DNA of 64,000 nucleotides from Lachnoclostridium sp. An169 (GTDB taxonomy: Bacteria; Bacillota; Clostridia; Lachnospirales; Lachnospiraceae): positions 59,972-123,971 of the forward strand of contig NZ_NFKT01000013.1 of the NCBI RefSeq assembly GCF_002160525.1. Direction: 5' to 3'. The stretch's first letter is position 1. Every line of letters begins with the position of its first letter. Positions 1-8,049 of this stretch are shown here, in pieces. Under the pieces are notes generated by a model. That model ran no database searches and had not been told where the DNA came from. It saw only the letters and a list, made by a program, of their open reading frames with translations. The translations under genes and the position numbers were made by a program.

Positions 1-1
1 C

Positions 2-1573
2 AGTGTGACCTTCGGGGAAGGAAGTATTGTCTATAAAGAAACAATCGGCACGGTGGTTGAGGGCGTGGGACATTTCGAGCCTCTGCGCCACTATGCCGAA
101 GTACATCTGAAAATGGAGCCGGGCGAGCGGGGCTCGGGGCTGCAGTTTGCCTCCGAGTGCAGTGAGGACATTCTGGACCGGAACTGGCAGCGGCTGATCC
201 TGACCCATCTGGAGGAAAAAGAACACCGGGGCGTGCTGACCGGTGCGGCAGTTACAGACATGAAGATTACGCTGATTTCCGGGCGGGCCCATCAGAAACA
301 TACCGAGGGCGGAGATTTCCGGCAGGCTACATACCGGGCGGTCAGACAGGGGCTTATGAAGGCGGAGAGTATCCTTCTGGAGCCATATTATGCATTCCGG
401 ATGGAGCTGCCCGCCGGAAATGTAGGACGTGCCATGACCGATATCCGCCGGATGTCAGGGACATTTGACACCCCGGAGACGGACGGGGACAGTGCGGTGC
501 TGACAGGGAGCGTGCCGGTGGAAACCATGCGGGGATATCAGACGGAATTTGCCGCTTACACAGGCGGAAGAGGAAGACTTTCCTGCGTCCTGAAAGGATA
601 CGATGTGTGCCACAATGCGGATGAGGTGATTGCGGCTGCGGATTATGATCCGGAGGCAGATCTGGAGAATCCGGCAGGTTCCGTGTTCTGCGCCCATGGA
701 GCAGGATTCGTTGTGCCATGGTATGAGGTGGAGAATTACATGCATTTGGAAGGCATGCAGGAAGAGCGGGGGACTGACGAAAATGATGATTCCGGCGAAA
801 ACATACACCCCGGCGGAATTTCCGGAGGCCCGGGAGGATACAGAAGAATCGCCGGTCAGGAAAGACGGCAGATCGAGCTGACCAGGGAGGAGCTGGACGC
901 CATCTATGTGAGAACACCGGATCCGGTGAAACGAAAAGTGGGCAGTACCCCGGTCACTGTGCGTGTAAAGAACCGGAACGAGAGTGCGGAAGTAGAAGGC
1001 TCCGTGCAGAATGACAAATGGGCGCAGCGCCGGCGGGACAGGGGCGCCGGGGAAGAGTATCTTCTTGTAGACGGCTACAATATTATTTTTTCCTGGGAGG
1101 AGTTAAAGGATCTGGCTGATACAGATATCGGCGCTGCCCGGGGAAAACTGATGGATCTGCTCTGCAATTACCAGGGATACCGGAAGTGTACGCTGATTCT
1201 TGTGTTTGACGCATACAAGGTGGAAGGAAATCCCGGAGAGGTGATGAAATATCACAATATCTATGTGGTTTACACAAAGGAGGCGGAGACTGCGGATCAG
1301 TATATCGAAAAGACCGTGCGGAAGATTGCCCGGCAGGCGCAGGTTACAGTGGCTACTTCCGATGCCCTGGAACAGGTGATTATCCTCGGTCAGGGAGCGC
1401 GCCGGATGTCGGCGCCGGGACTGAAAGAAGAAGTGGAACTGGCGATTTCGGAAATGCGGGGGGAGCATCTTGGAAAAGGAGAGACTCTGAGAAATTATCT
1501 TTTCAATTACCTGGAAAAGGATACGGCGAAAATTATGGAGAGCGTGCGGCTTGGAAAAGAAAAACTGGACTGA
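2..1573 (+). CDS. TetM/EF-G-like translation GTPase fused to YacP/Rae1-type NYN RNase, 5' truncated
   Basis: The reading frame is open from the window edge, so the start and the whole GTPase (G) domain lie upstream. The first 250 or so visible residues look like domains IV-V of a ribosomal-protection or EF-G-like factor (GHFEPLRHYAEVHLKMEPGE, later FAAYTGGRGRL and HGAGFVVPW). A charged linker follows with LDAIYVRTPDPVKRK. From about nt 1055 a NYN/PIN-like domain of the YacP family begins: LLVDGYNIIF, LILVFDAYK, EAETADQYIE, VTVATSDALEQ and the RRMSAPG segment, with Asp residues placed as in that nuclease fold. In B. subtilis YacP (Rae1) is a ribosome-dependent endoribonuclease acting in the A site, where TetM/EF-G also bind. 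A joint ribosome role is inferred. Homologs are often labelled tetracycline resistance; I would not predict resistance from this. No terminator is seen before the next gene. Confidence 0.85.
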   Translation, partial: SVTFGEGSIVYKETIGTVVEGVGHFEPLRHYAEVHLKMEPGERGSGLQFASECSEDILDRNWQRLILTHLEEKEHRGVLTGAAVTDMKITLISGRAHQKHTEGGDFRQATYRAVRQGLMKAESILLEPYYAFRMELPAGNVGRAMTDIRRMSGTFDTPETDGDSAVLTGSVPVETMRGYQTEFAAYTGGRGRLSCVLKGYDVCHNADEVIAAADYDPEADLENPAGSVFCAHGAGFVVPWYEVENYMHLEGMQEERGTDENDDSGENIHPGGISGGPGGYRRIAGQERRQIELTREELDAIYVRTPDPVKRKVGSTPVTVRVKNRNESAEVEGSVQNDKWAQRRRDRGAGEEYLLVDGYNIIFSWEELKDLADTDIGAARGKLMDLLCNYQGYRKCTLILVFDAYKVEGNPGEVMKYHNIYVVYTKEAETADQYIEKTVRKIARQAQVTVATSDALEQVIILGQGARRMSAPGLKEEVELAISEMRGEHLGKGETLRNYLFNYLEKDTAKIMESVRLGKEKLD

Positions 1574-1617
1574 TTAAAAAAGTTAGAACTGGACATTTTA
1601 ATAACACCAGTCAGGTG

Positions 1618-1629
1618 CTAGTATACCAG
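1618..1629. promoter_or_regulatory. Imperfect palindrome, possible operator of the ECF gene
   Basis: CTAGTATACCAG is a near-palindrome centred on GTATAC and lies about 30 nt before the start codon of the transporter gene. It resembles short GntR-type half-site arrangements. No riboswitch consensus was recognised in this leader. The assignment is weak because no cognate regulator is adjacent. Confidence 0.25.
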
Positions 1630-1658
1630 TATTGAAAGAAGCAGGAGGCTGGTTGATT

Positions 1659-2267
1659 ATGGAAAGAAGAAATGAAACAGTGGTAAAGCTTGCGCAGACC
1701 GCGCTTATGGCGGCGCTCTGCTTTGTATCATTTACCTATCTGCAGATAAAAATACCGGTAGGAGACGGCGCTACATCGATTCATATCGGAAATGCATTCT
1801 GTGTGCTCGGCGCCCTGATCCTGGGAGGCTGGTATGGCGGACTGGCAGGTGCTATCGGCATGTCGATTGCCGACATTCTGGATCCGGTTTATATTGTGGA
1901 GGCTCCGAAGACGTTTGTCCTGAAACTGTGTATCGGACTTATTGTGGGACTGGTGGCTCACCGTTTCGCAAAGATCAATGAGAGCACGGATCGGAAATAT
2001 GTGTTACGCTGGAGTATTATCGCATCGATTGCAGGGTTGGGATTTAATGTGATCGCAGATCCTCTGGTGGGATACTTTTACAAACAGTTCATTCTCGGAC
2101 AGCCCCAGGAGATGGCTGCCACACTGGCAAAAATCGGAACTGCTGCTACATTTATCAATGCGGTGGTGTCCACGGTTCTCGTGGGAGTGCTGTACATGGC
2201 GCTGCGTCCGGTGCTGATGAAGACAGGGATGATTCACGCGGGTACGGGACGGGTGAAAGAAGCCTGA
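1659..2267 (+). CDS. ECF transporter S component (vitamin/cofactor uptake)
   Basis: A 202-residue hydrophobic protein with about six membrane segments, matching the ECF-type riboflavin-transporter S-component fold (PF07155-like). Visible family features are the N-terminal LAQTALMAALCFVSF helix, GDGATSIHIGNAFCVLGAL, and GGWYGGLAGAIGMSIADI. S components bind the vitamin in the membrane and pair with a shared EcfA/EcfA'/EcfT module, none of which is encoded nearby, so this is a group II, stand-alone S component. The ATG was chosen because AGGAGG lies 10 nt upstream; the upstream in-frame TTG has no Shine-Dalgarno. The substrate cannot be told from sequence. A strong terminator follows. Confidence 0.85.
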   Translation: MERRNETVVKLAQTALMAALCFVSFTYLQIKIPVGDGATSIHIGNAFCVLGALILGGWYGGLAGAIGMSIADILDPVYIVEAPKTFVLKLCIGLIVGLVAHRFAKINESTDRKYVLRWSIIASIAGLGFNVIADPLVGYFYKQFILGQPQEMAATLAKIGTAATFINAVVSTVLVGVLYMALRPVLMKTGMIHAGTGRVKEA

Positions 2268-2325
2268 GAGCAGACTTGAGAGAGTCAGTTGACAAGAGAA
2301 AAGAAAAGCTATGGGAAAACCGGCT

Positions 2326-2377
2326 CCGGCAGGATCTGAAAAGAGAGAAAATAACAGATTCTGCCGGGGCATTTTTT
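2326..2377 (+). terminator. Rho-independent terminator after the ECF gene
   Basis: Arms CCGGCAGGATCTG and CAGATTCTGCCGG pair over 12 of 13 positions around a purine-rich loop and are followed by a run of six T. Confidence 0.85.
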
Positions 2378-2389
2378 ATCTGCGGACGG

Positions 2390-2418
2390 TTTACGGATGA
2401 GAGAATTAATGTTATGAT
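2390..2418 (+). promoter_or_regulatory. Sigma-A-type promoter, zinc-ribbon gene
   Basis: TTTACG and TATGAT are separated by 17 nt and sit about 35 nt upstream of the next gene, directly after the terminator of the ECF gene. Confidence 0.5.
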
Positions 2419-2454
2419 AATAGGCAGAAAATCAAAGAGAGAGAGGTTATGGAG

Positions 2455-3021
2455 ATGAGGTGCATCAACTGTTATCAGGAGATACCTGACGGCTCAAAAT
2501 TCTGTCCCCACTGCGGCGCACAGCAGCCGGTATCCGGAAATCAGGCAGGTACAGATACATATCAGAACACACAGTACAGCGATGCTGACAGCGGGCAGCA
2601 GAATGCGCAGTACAGTGATCCGGACGGCGCCCGGTACAGCGGGCAGCAGAATGCGCAGTACAGTGATCCGAACGGCGCCCAGTACAGCGGGCAGCAGAAC
2701 ACACAGTACAATACGCAGAACAGTACGCAGTATCAGTATGCGCAGTATAATCACGAGGAGCCGGTAAACTGGATTCCGTATCTGATCCTGTCGATTATTT
2801 CTACAGTATGCTGCTGTATTCCGGTCGGTATCGTGGCTATTTTCTATACGGTTAAGATTAATACGGCAGTTTCTTCCGGAGATGCTGAGAGTGCGAGACA
2901 TGCGGCGAATATGGCAAAGATCTGGATTATTGTCGCTGTCGTGGTAGGAATCGTGGTGGATCTGATTGCGTATTTCGTTTTCGGAATGATCGGTGAAATC
3001 GGGTATTATTACTACTATTGA
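2455..3021 (+). CDS. Zinc-ribbon protein with Gln/Tyr repeats and CD225/dispanin-like membrane domain
   Basis: A 188-residue protein. The N-terminus is a treble-clef zinc ribbon (CINC, then CPHC 12 residues on). It is followed by a low-complexity Ser-Gly-Gln-Gln-Asn-Ala-Gln-Tyr linker built of near-identical 48-bp units. The C-terminal 85 residues are a two-helix membrane module with the CCCIPVGIVAIFYTVKIN motif typical of the CD225/dispanin family and ending in a run of Tyr. Such bacterial proteins are small membrane proteins of unknown function; the zinc ribbon faces the cytosol if the usual topology holds. The second of two ATGs was chosen (GAGAGG 8 nt upstream; only 2 nt from the first). 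Confidence 0.75.
   Translation: MRCINCYQEIPDGSKFCPHCGAQQPVSGNQAGTDTYQNTQYSDADSGQQNAQYSDPDGARYSGQQNAQYSDPNGAQYSGQQNTQYNTQNSTQYQYAQYNHEEPVNWIPYLILSIISTVCCCIPVGIVAIFYTVKINTAVSSGDAESARHAANMAKIWIIVAVVVGIVVDLIAYFVFGMIGEIGYYYYY
2590..2709 (+). repeat. 48-bp tandem repeat inside the zinc-ribbon gene, 2.5 copies
   Basis: Units at 2590-2637 and 2638-2685 differ at only a few positions; a partial third copy covers 2686-2709. Each encodes 16 residues of the form SGQQNAQYSDPxGAxY. The repeat is in frame, so copy-number change would alter linker length without breaking the protein. Confidence 0.85.
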
Positions 3022-3046
3022 GAAAGATGGAAAATACCGATAATAG

Positions 3047-3511
3047 ATGGAAAATATCAATATTATAAGAAAAATGTTCCGGGAGAGCGTAAGGATGCGG
3101 ATTGCCCTGACGGCGGGAATATGCGCTGTACTGGCGGCAGGAGCTCTGTTCCTGTATTTTCACAGCCCGTTTCAGCATCCCATTCCCTGCGTTTTTTATC
3201 TGATGACGGGACTGTACTGCCCCGGATGCGGCGCCGGGCGGGCCTGCTATTTTATCCTTCACGGAGAGTTCCTGAAGGCGTTCGGGTATAACCCGCTGAT
3301 GGTGATTGTCCTGCCGTTTATCGGACTCTACATTGTGGCACGGGGAATCGACTGGACTGTGACGGGAGGAAATCATGTGGACGGGAAGATCAGCGCGAAG
3401 TTTCTGCTCACTGTACTGGTGGTGATTCTGATATATGGCGTGCTGAGAAATATCCCGGCATTTCCCTTTACCCTGCTGGCACCCGGCGGCATCACGGCAG
3501 TGTTAGGATGA
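3047..3511 (+). CDS. DUF2752 membrane protein
   Basis: A 154-residue protein with three to four membrane helices and the DUF2752 hallmark CPGCGAGRACYF near residue 57, followed by the Phe-Asn-Pro-containing helix. The function of the family is unknown; the Cys pair could bind metal. The start is uncertain: the first ATG has only a weak purine stretch upstream and ATGs at 3074 and 3095 are also in frame. It follows the zinc-ribbon/CD225 gene by 25 nt and the two are probably co-transcribed; this pairing of a DUF2752 gene with a CD225 gene suggests a shared membrane role. Confidence 0.75.
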   Translation: MENINIIRKMFRESVRMRIALTAGICAVLAAGALFLYFHSPFQHPIPCVFYLMTGLYCPGCGAGRACYFILHGEFLKAFGYNPLMVIVLPFIGLYIVARGIDWTVTGGNHVDGKISAKFLLTVLVVILIYGVLRNIPAFPFTLLAPGGITAVLG

Positions 3512-3538
3512 TTGAAGATATATTATGGAGGAAAAAAG

Positions 3539-4465
3539 ATGATTAACAAACTGGTTGAAAAGATCAAAAAGACGAAAGCCCCGATCGTGGTGGGACTTGA
3601 CCCGATGCTGAGCTATATTCCGCAGCATATTCAGGAAAAGGCATTCAAAGAATATGGCGAGACGCTGGAGGGAGCAGCGGAAGCGGTCTGGCAGTTCAAC
3701 AAAGAGATCGTTGACAAGACGTATGACCTGATTCCGGCAGTAAAACCGCAGATTGCCATGTATGAGCAGTTCGGTATCCCGGGACTTATGGCGTTTCAGA
3801 AGACGGTAGACTACTGTAAGTCAAAAGATCTTGTAGTGATCGGTGATATCAAGAGAGGCGATATCGGCTCCACTTCTGCGGCATATGCGGCAGGACACAT
3901 CGGACGGGTGAAAGTGGGCAGCAAAGAGTATGTTCCCTTTGGTGAAGATTTTGTAACTGTGAATCCGTATCTCGGATCAGATGGTGTAAAACCATTTATC
4001 GATGTGTGCAAGGCGGAGAAGAAGGGACTGTTCATCCTTGTGAAGACGTCCAATCCGTCCAGCGGCGAGTTCCAGGACCGCCTGATCGACGGACGCCCGC
4101 TCTATGAGCTTGTAGGTGAGAAAGTTGCAGAGTGGGGCGCTGACTGCATGGGTGATGAGTACAGCTATATCGGTGCGGTTGTAGGTGCGACTTATCCGGA
4201 GATGGGTAAGATTTTAAGAAAGATCATGCCGAAGTCATATATCCTTGTGCCGGGCTACGGCGCACAGGGCGGTCAGGGCAAGGATCTGGTACATTTCTTC
4301 AACGAGGACGGTCTCGGCGCTATTGTGAATTCCTCCCGCGGCATCATCGCGGCATATAAGCAGGAATCATATGCACAGTACGGCGAGGAGAACTTCGGCG
4401 ACGCGTCCAGAGCGGCAGTGGAGGCGATGATCGCGGACATCAGCGGAGCACTGGAAGCGAGGTAG
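3539..4465 (+). CDS. pyrF: Orotidine 5'-phosphate decarboxylase
   Basis: Converts OMP to UMP, the last step of de novo pyrimidine synthesis. The 308-residue length and the motif DIKRGD (Asp103, Lys105, Asp108) fit the long group 2 form of OMP decarboxylase. IVVGLDPM near the N-terminus and VPGYGAQGG near the phosphate-binding end also fit. The ATG was chosen because GGAGG lies 7 nt upstream; a further upstream in-frame TTG lacks a binding site. It is followed after 8 nt by pyrK and then pyrD, so these three form an operon. Confidence 0.96.
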   Translation: MINKLVEKIKKTKAPIVVGLDPMLSYIPQHIQEKAFKEYGETLEGAAEAVWQFNKEIVDKTYDLIPAVKPQIAMYEQFGIPGLMAFQKTVDYCKSKDLVVIGDIKRGDIGSTSAAYAAGHIGRVKVGSKEYVPFGEDFVTVNPYLGSDGVKPFIDVCKAEKKGLFILVKTSNPSSGEFQDRLIDGRPLYELVGEKVAEWGADCMGDEYSYIGAVVGATYPEMGKILRKIMPKSYILVPGYGAQGGQGKDLVHFFNEDGLGAIVNSSRGIIAAYKQESYAQYGEENFGDASRAAVEAMIADISGALEAR

Positions 4466-4473
4466 GAGGCTAT

Positions 4474-5259
4474 ATGGCAGAAAAGAGAAAAGAAAACGCA
4501 GTGGTTATCTCCCAGGAGAAGATCGCTGCAGATATATACAGTATGTGGATCAGGACGGAGGCCGCTGCGACGGCAGTGCCGGGGCAGTTCATCTCAATGT
4601 ATACGAACGATGGGAGCAAACTGCTCCCCCGTCCCATCAGCATCTGCGAGATTGACAGGGAAAACGGCAGCCTCCGCGTGGTTTACCGGGTGACCGGACC
4701 GGATACGGGGACGGCGGAATTTTCCCGGATGAAAGCAGGCGATATCATCCCGGTGATCGGTCCCCTGGGAAACGGATTCCCATATGGAAAGGCGGAAGGG
4801 AAACGGGCGTTCCTGATCGGCGGCGGAATCGGTGTGCCGCCCATTCTGGAGCTTGCAAAACAGATGAAATGTGAGAAGAAGCAGATTATCGTGGGGTACA
4901 GGAATGCGGAGACATTTCTCCGGGATGAGTTCCAGGCCAACGGCGAGGTTTATATTTCTACTGAGGATGGCAGTGTGGGGACAAAGGGCAACGTGATGGA
5001 TGCTGTCCGGGAGAATGCTCTTGAAGCGGATATCATATATGCCTGCGGGCCGACTCCCATGCTTCGGGCAATCAAGCAGTATGCACAGGAGAATGGAATC
5101 GAGTGCTATATCTCTCTGGAGGAGCGGATGGCATGCGGGATCGGCGCATGTCTGGCATGTGTCTGTCAGTCGAAGGAGATCGACGACCACAGCCATGTGC
5201 ACAACAAGCGGATCTGTAAGGACGGACCGGTATTTCTGGCTGCGGAGGTGGAGATCTGA
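4474..5259 (+). CDS. pyrK: Dihydroorotate dehydrogenase B, electron transfer subunit
   Basis: A 261-residue FAD and 2Fe-2S subunit that passes electrons from PyrD to NAD+. It has the ferredoxin-reductase-like FAD motif RPISICEI, the nucleotide-binding GGGIGVPP, and the C-terminal cluster ligands in CGIGACLAC (Cys221, Cys226, Cys229) with a fourth Cys at 248. The GTAGGAGG site is directly upstream. Its stop codon overlaps the pyrD start by one base (TGATG), which implies translational coupling and equal amounts of the two subunits of the heterotetramer. Confidence 0.96.
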   Translation: MAEKRKENAVVISQEKIAADIYSMWIRTEAAATAVPGQFISMYTNDGSKLLPRPISICEIDRENGSLRVVYRVTGPDTGTAEFSRMKAGDIIPVIGPLGNGFPYGKAEGKRAFLIGGGIGVPPILELAKQMKCEKKQIIVGYRNAETFLRDEFQANGEVYISTEDGSVGTKGNVMDAVRENALEADIIYACGPTPMLRAIKQYAQENGIECYISLEERMACGIGACLACVCQSKEIDDHSHVHNKRICKDGPVFLAAEVEI

Positions 5260-6161
5260 TGAATACGAAGGTAAATATTGCAGGTGTTGAGTGGAAAAAT
5301 CCCGTGACCGTGGCATCCGGAACATTCGGGTCCGGTGCGGAGTACGCGGACTTTGTGGATCTGAACCGTCTGGGCGCTGTGACAACTAAGGGCGTGGCAA
5401 ATGTTCCCTGGGCGGGCAACCCGACTCCCCGTGTGGCGGAGACTTACGGCGGAATGATGAACGCGGTGGGACTTCAGAACCCGGGAATCGATGTGTTCTG
5501 CGAGCGGGATATTCCGTTTCTGAAAAAATACGACACAAAGATCATCGTAAATGTCTGCGGCCGGTCTGAAGAAGATTACTGTGAGGTGGTTGAGCGCCTG
5601 GCAGATGAAGATGTGGATATGCTGGAGATCAATATCTCCTGCCCCAATGTCAAAGAGGGCGGCATCGCTTTCGGACAGAATCCGAAGGCGGCGGAAGCAA
5701 TCACGAAAGCTGTGAAAAAATATGCAAAGCAGCCCGTGATCATGAAGTTAAGCCCCAACGTGACGAGTATTCCGGAGATGGCGAAAGCCGTGGAGGCAGG
5801 CGGCGCCGACGCGGTTTCCCTGATCAATACATTTACGGGAATGAAGATCGATATTGACAGAAAAAAATTCGTGCTTGCCAACCGGACCGGCGGAGTCTCA
5901 GGACCTGCCATCCATCCCATCGCGGTGCGGATGGTCTATGAAGCGGCGCATGCGGTAAAGATCCCGGTGATCGGCATGGGCGGAATTGCTAAGGCGGAGG
6001 ACGCCATCGAGATGATCCTGGCGGGCGCTTCCGCAGTGTCCGTGGGGACGGCGAATTTCTATAATCCTGCGGTTACCATGGAGATCGTGGACGGAATCGA
6101 GAAGTATATGGAGAAATACGGATTTGAAAATGTCAGCGATATGGTGGGGATTGTAGAGTAA
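5259..6161 (+). CDS. pyrD: Dihydroorotate dehydrogenase B, catalytic subunit (class 1B)
   Basis: Oxidises dihydroorotate to orotate using FMN. The 300-residue length, N-terminal VEWKNPVTVASGTFG, and NISCPNVKEGG with the class 1 catalytic Cys (Cys128) identify the NAD-dependent class 1B enzyme, as does its partner pyrK immediately upstream. FMN phosphate binding is seen in IPVIGMGGI and VSVGTANF near the C-terminus. It is the last gene of the pyrF-pyrK-pyrD operon; a terminator follows 20 nt after the stop. pyrE is present 4 kb downstream as a separate unit; carA, carB, pyrB and pyrC are not in the window. Confidence 0.96.
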   Translation: MNTKVNIAGVEWKNPVTVASGTFGSGAEYADFVDLNRLGAVTTKGVANVPWAGNPTPRVAETYGGMMNAVGLQNPGIDVFCERDIPFLKKYDTKIIVNVCGRSEEDYCEVVERLADEDVDMLEINISCPNVKEGGIAFGQNPKAAEAITKAVKKYAKQPVIMKLSPNVTSIPEMAKAVEAGGADAVSLINTFTGMKIDIDRKKFVLANRTGGVSGPAIHPIAVRMVYEAAHAVKIPVIGMGGIAKAEDAIEMILAGASAVSVGTANFYNPAVTMEIVDGIEKYMEKYGFENVSDMVGIVE

Positions 6162-6182
6162 ATTACAGATGTGTATTAAGAC

Positions 6183-6234
6183 AGGTGTATTTCATCCGTG
6201 CAGGTATTGGCACGGGCGGGATACACCTTTTTTA
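6183..6234 (+). terminator. Terminator of the pyrFKD operon
   Basis: A two-part stem (AGGTGTAT with ATACACCT outside, CCGTGC with GCACGG inside) followed by six T. Confidence 0.85.
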
Positions 6235-6246
6235 TGCGATGCCTGC

Positions 6247-6276
6247 TTGAAGCCTTCTTGTGCAGTGTGGTAGAAT
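6247..6276 (+). promoter_or_regulatory. Promoter of the acetyltransferase gene group
   Basis: TTGAAG and TAGAAT with an 18-nt spacer lie about 50 nt upstream of the next start codon, after the pyr terminator. Confidence 0.55.
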
Positions 6277-6329
6277 TGTAAAATAGAAGAAGGGTATTCC
6301 CATAATAAAATTCAATAAAGGAGAAGTCT

Positions 6330-7532
6330 ATGATTCGTCCATTTTGCCGTACTGATCTCGACAGCATCGCTGAGATCTGGCTGAATACCAATATAAGCGC
6401 CCACAATTTTATCCCGGAGTCATACTGGCGGGACAATTTTCTCCCGGTAAGGGAGATGCTTGGAAAAGCGGAGATCTATGTGTATGCAGAGGATGATGGG
6501 ATCCGGGGATTTATCGGTCTGGACGGGAACTATATCGCCGGGATTTTTGTGAGAAAGGGAGGGCAGTCACGGGGGATCGGCAGGAAGCTGATCGCATTTG
6601 TAAAAGAGAAAAAGCCGGAGCTGTCCCTGCATGTGTATGAGAAAAATCAGCGGGCAGTAAAGTTCTACGAGAGGGAAGGATTTGCGATTCGGAGCAGGTC
6701 TGTGGATGAGAATACCGGGGAGCAGGAACTTCTGATGACATGGAAGCATCAGCACTTAAAGAGGATGACAAATCAGGAAATTTTGCGGATCGCCATGGAA
6801 CAGTCGGCAGTCGATCTGAACTGCCGGGCGGAAGATTTTCTGAAAACAGAAAATGTGATTGTCCATTCGGCAGAGAATCCGGGAGCGAGAAAATATCTGG
6901 AACTTCCCTTTACATGCGACCTGGTTTCCTATGGAAGTAATATCGTGGCTTCTGTGGAACCGCAGTATGAGGAAATCGTGAAAGGATATATCGGCAGATA
7001 TCTTCCGGAACACTGCTTTGAGACCCCGAATCTGTATGTGTTGAACGAGACTTTTGCAGAATATGGGATGAAGGTCTGCTTTATGGCAGAGTATTTTCTG
7101 CCGGATGTGGATCAGGAGGTAAAGAATGAATGTGAATATGCCCTGGCGCTGATGGGACCGGAGGACTTCAAATCCCTGTACATTCCCTGTTGGAGCAACG
7201 CTCTCTGTGAAGCGAGGAAAGAGCTGGATGTACTGGGAATCGGCGCGTATCGGGAAGGAAAACTGATTGGTCTGGCAGCCTGCTCTGCAGACTGTGACAG
7301 TATGTGGCAGATCGGTGTCGACGTGCTTCCGGAGTATCGACGTCAGGGAATCGCTTCAGCGCTCACTGGCGCACTTTCCCGGGAGATTTTAAAGAGGGGA
7401 AAAGTTCCCTTTTACTGCTGCGCCTGGTCGAATATCAAGTCCGCCAGGAATGCGATAAAGAGCGGTTTCCGTCCTGCCTGGGCGGAACTGACGGTGAAGC
7501 CGGCAGAATTTGTAGAGAAAATGAACAGATAA
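6330..7532 (+). CDS. Tandem GNAT N-acetyltransferase (two domains in one chain)
   Basis: A 400-residue protein with two GNAT-type parts. Residues 1 to about 140 form a complete small GNAT with the acetyl-CoA loop GGQSRGIGRKLIAF and the C-terminal Y-E-R-E-G-F strand. From about residue 148 a second unit starts with MTNQEILRIAMEQ and ends with its own acetyl-CoA loop, VLPEYRRQGIASALT. The join (KHQHLKRMTNQE) is in frame without a stop, and an internal AAAGAGG just before the second Met could allow independent initiation of the C-terminal half. The substrates are unknown. An AGGAG site precedes the first ATG. Confidence 0.8.
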   Translation: MIRPFCRTDLDSIAEIWLNTNISAHNFIPESYWRDNFLPVREMLGKAEIYVYAEDDGIRGFIGLDGNYIAGIFVRKGGQSRGIGRKLIAFVKEKKPELSLHVYEKNQRAVKFYEREGFAIRSRSVDENTGEQELLMTWKHQHLKRMTNQEILRIAMEQSAVDLNCRAEDFLKTENVIVHSAENPGARKYLELPFTCDLVSYGSNIVASVEPQYEEIVKGYIGRYLPEHCFETPNLYVLNETFAEYGMKVCFMAEYFLPDVDQEVKNECEYALALMGPEDFKSLYIPCWSNALCEARKELDVLGIGAYREGKLIGLAACSADCDSMWQIGVDVLPEYRRQGIASALTGALSREILKRGKVPFYCCAWSNIKSARNAIKSGFRPAWAELTVKPAEFVEKMNR

Positions 7533-7562
7533 CCATTTCATTTAGGAGGAAAATCATTTAAA

Positions 7563-8042
7563 ATGGAATATAGCATAGTAAGACTGACGGACCGTCCGGA
7601 CATGAAAGAAAGCGCCGCAGGATGGTTTCACGAAAAATGGGGGATTCCCGAGCAGGCATATCTGGAGAGCATGGAAGAGTGTCTGAAAAAAAGCGGTGGG
7701 AAATGCAGCACGGAACGGGAAGCGGCGGTTCCCCAGTGGTATTTGGCGATGGAAGGAGAACGCATTATCGGCGGAATGGGCGTGATTGAAAATGATTTAC
7801 ACGACCGGAAAGATCTGGCGCCGAATGTATGTGCCGTCTATACAGAGGAAGATCGGCGCGGGCGTGGCGTGGCAGGTGCGCTGCTTGGATATGTGTGCAG
7901 AGATATGAAGAATCGGGGAATTGATACGCTGTATCTTATTACCGATCATACCTCTTTTTATGAGCGCTATGGTTGGGAGTTCCTCTGTATGGTACAGGGG
8001 GACGGAGAACCGGAACTGTCGAGAATGTATGTGCACAGGTAG
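7563..8042 (+). CDS. GNAT family N-acetyltransferase
   Basis: A 159-residue single-domain GNAT. The acetyl-CoA motif is TEEDRRGRGVAGALLGYV, preceded by VIENDLHDRKDLAPNV and followed by LYLITDHTSFYERYGW, a layout seen in GNATs that act on small amines or antibiotics. An AGGAGG site lies 12 nt upstream. It sits 30 nt after the tandem GNAT and 7 nt before the kinase-deaminase fusion, which suggests one operon. The substrate is not predictable. Confidence 0.88.
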   Translation: MEYSIVRLTDRPDMKESAAGWFHEKWGIPEQAYLESMEECLKKSGGKCSTEREAAVPQWYLAMEGERIIGGMGVIENDLHDRKDLAPNVCAVYTEEDRRGRGVAGALLGYVCRDMKNRGIDTLYLITDHTSFYERYGWEFLCMVQGDGEPELSRMYVHR

Positions 8043-8049
8043 AAAGATT

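Noticed and set aside
2..1573. Tetracycline resistance gene
   Set aside because: The C-terminal NYN fusion marks a different, chromosomal family; resistance cannot be claimed from the visible part.
1574..1658. THF or other vitamin riboswitch upstream of the ECF gene
   Set aside because: The 85-nt leader has none of the conserved pairings I know for folate, thiamine, cobalamin or FMN riboswitches.
2276..2458. 60-codon open frame after the ECF gene
   Set aside because: It spans the terminator and the promoter of the next gene; the translation is not protein-like.
2590..2709. CRISPR-like repeat array
   Set aside because: The 48-bp units are contiguous without spacers and are coding; no cas genes are near.
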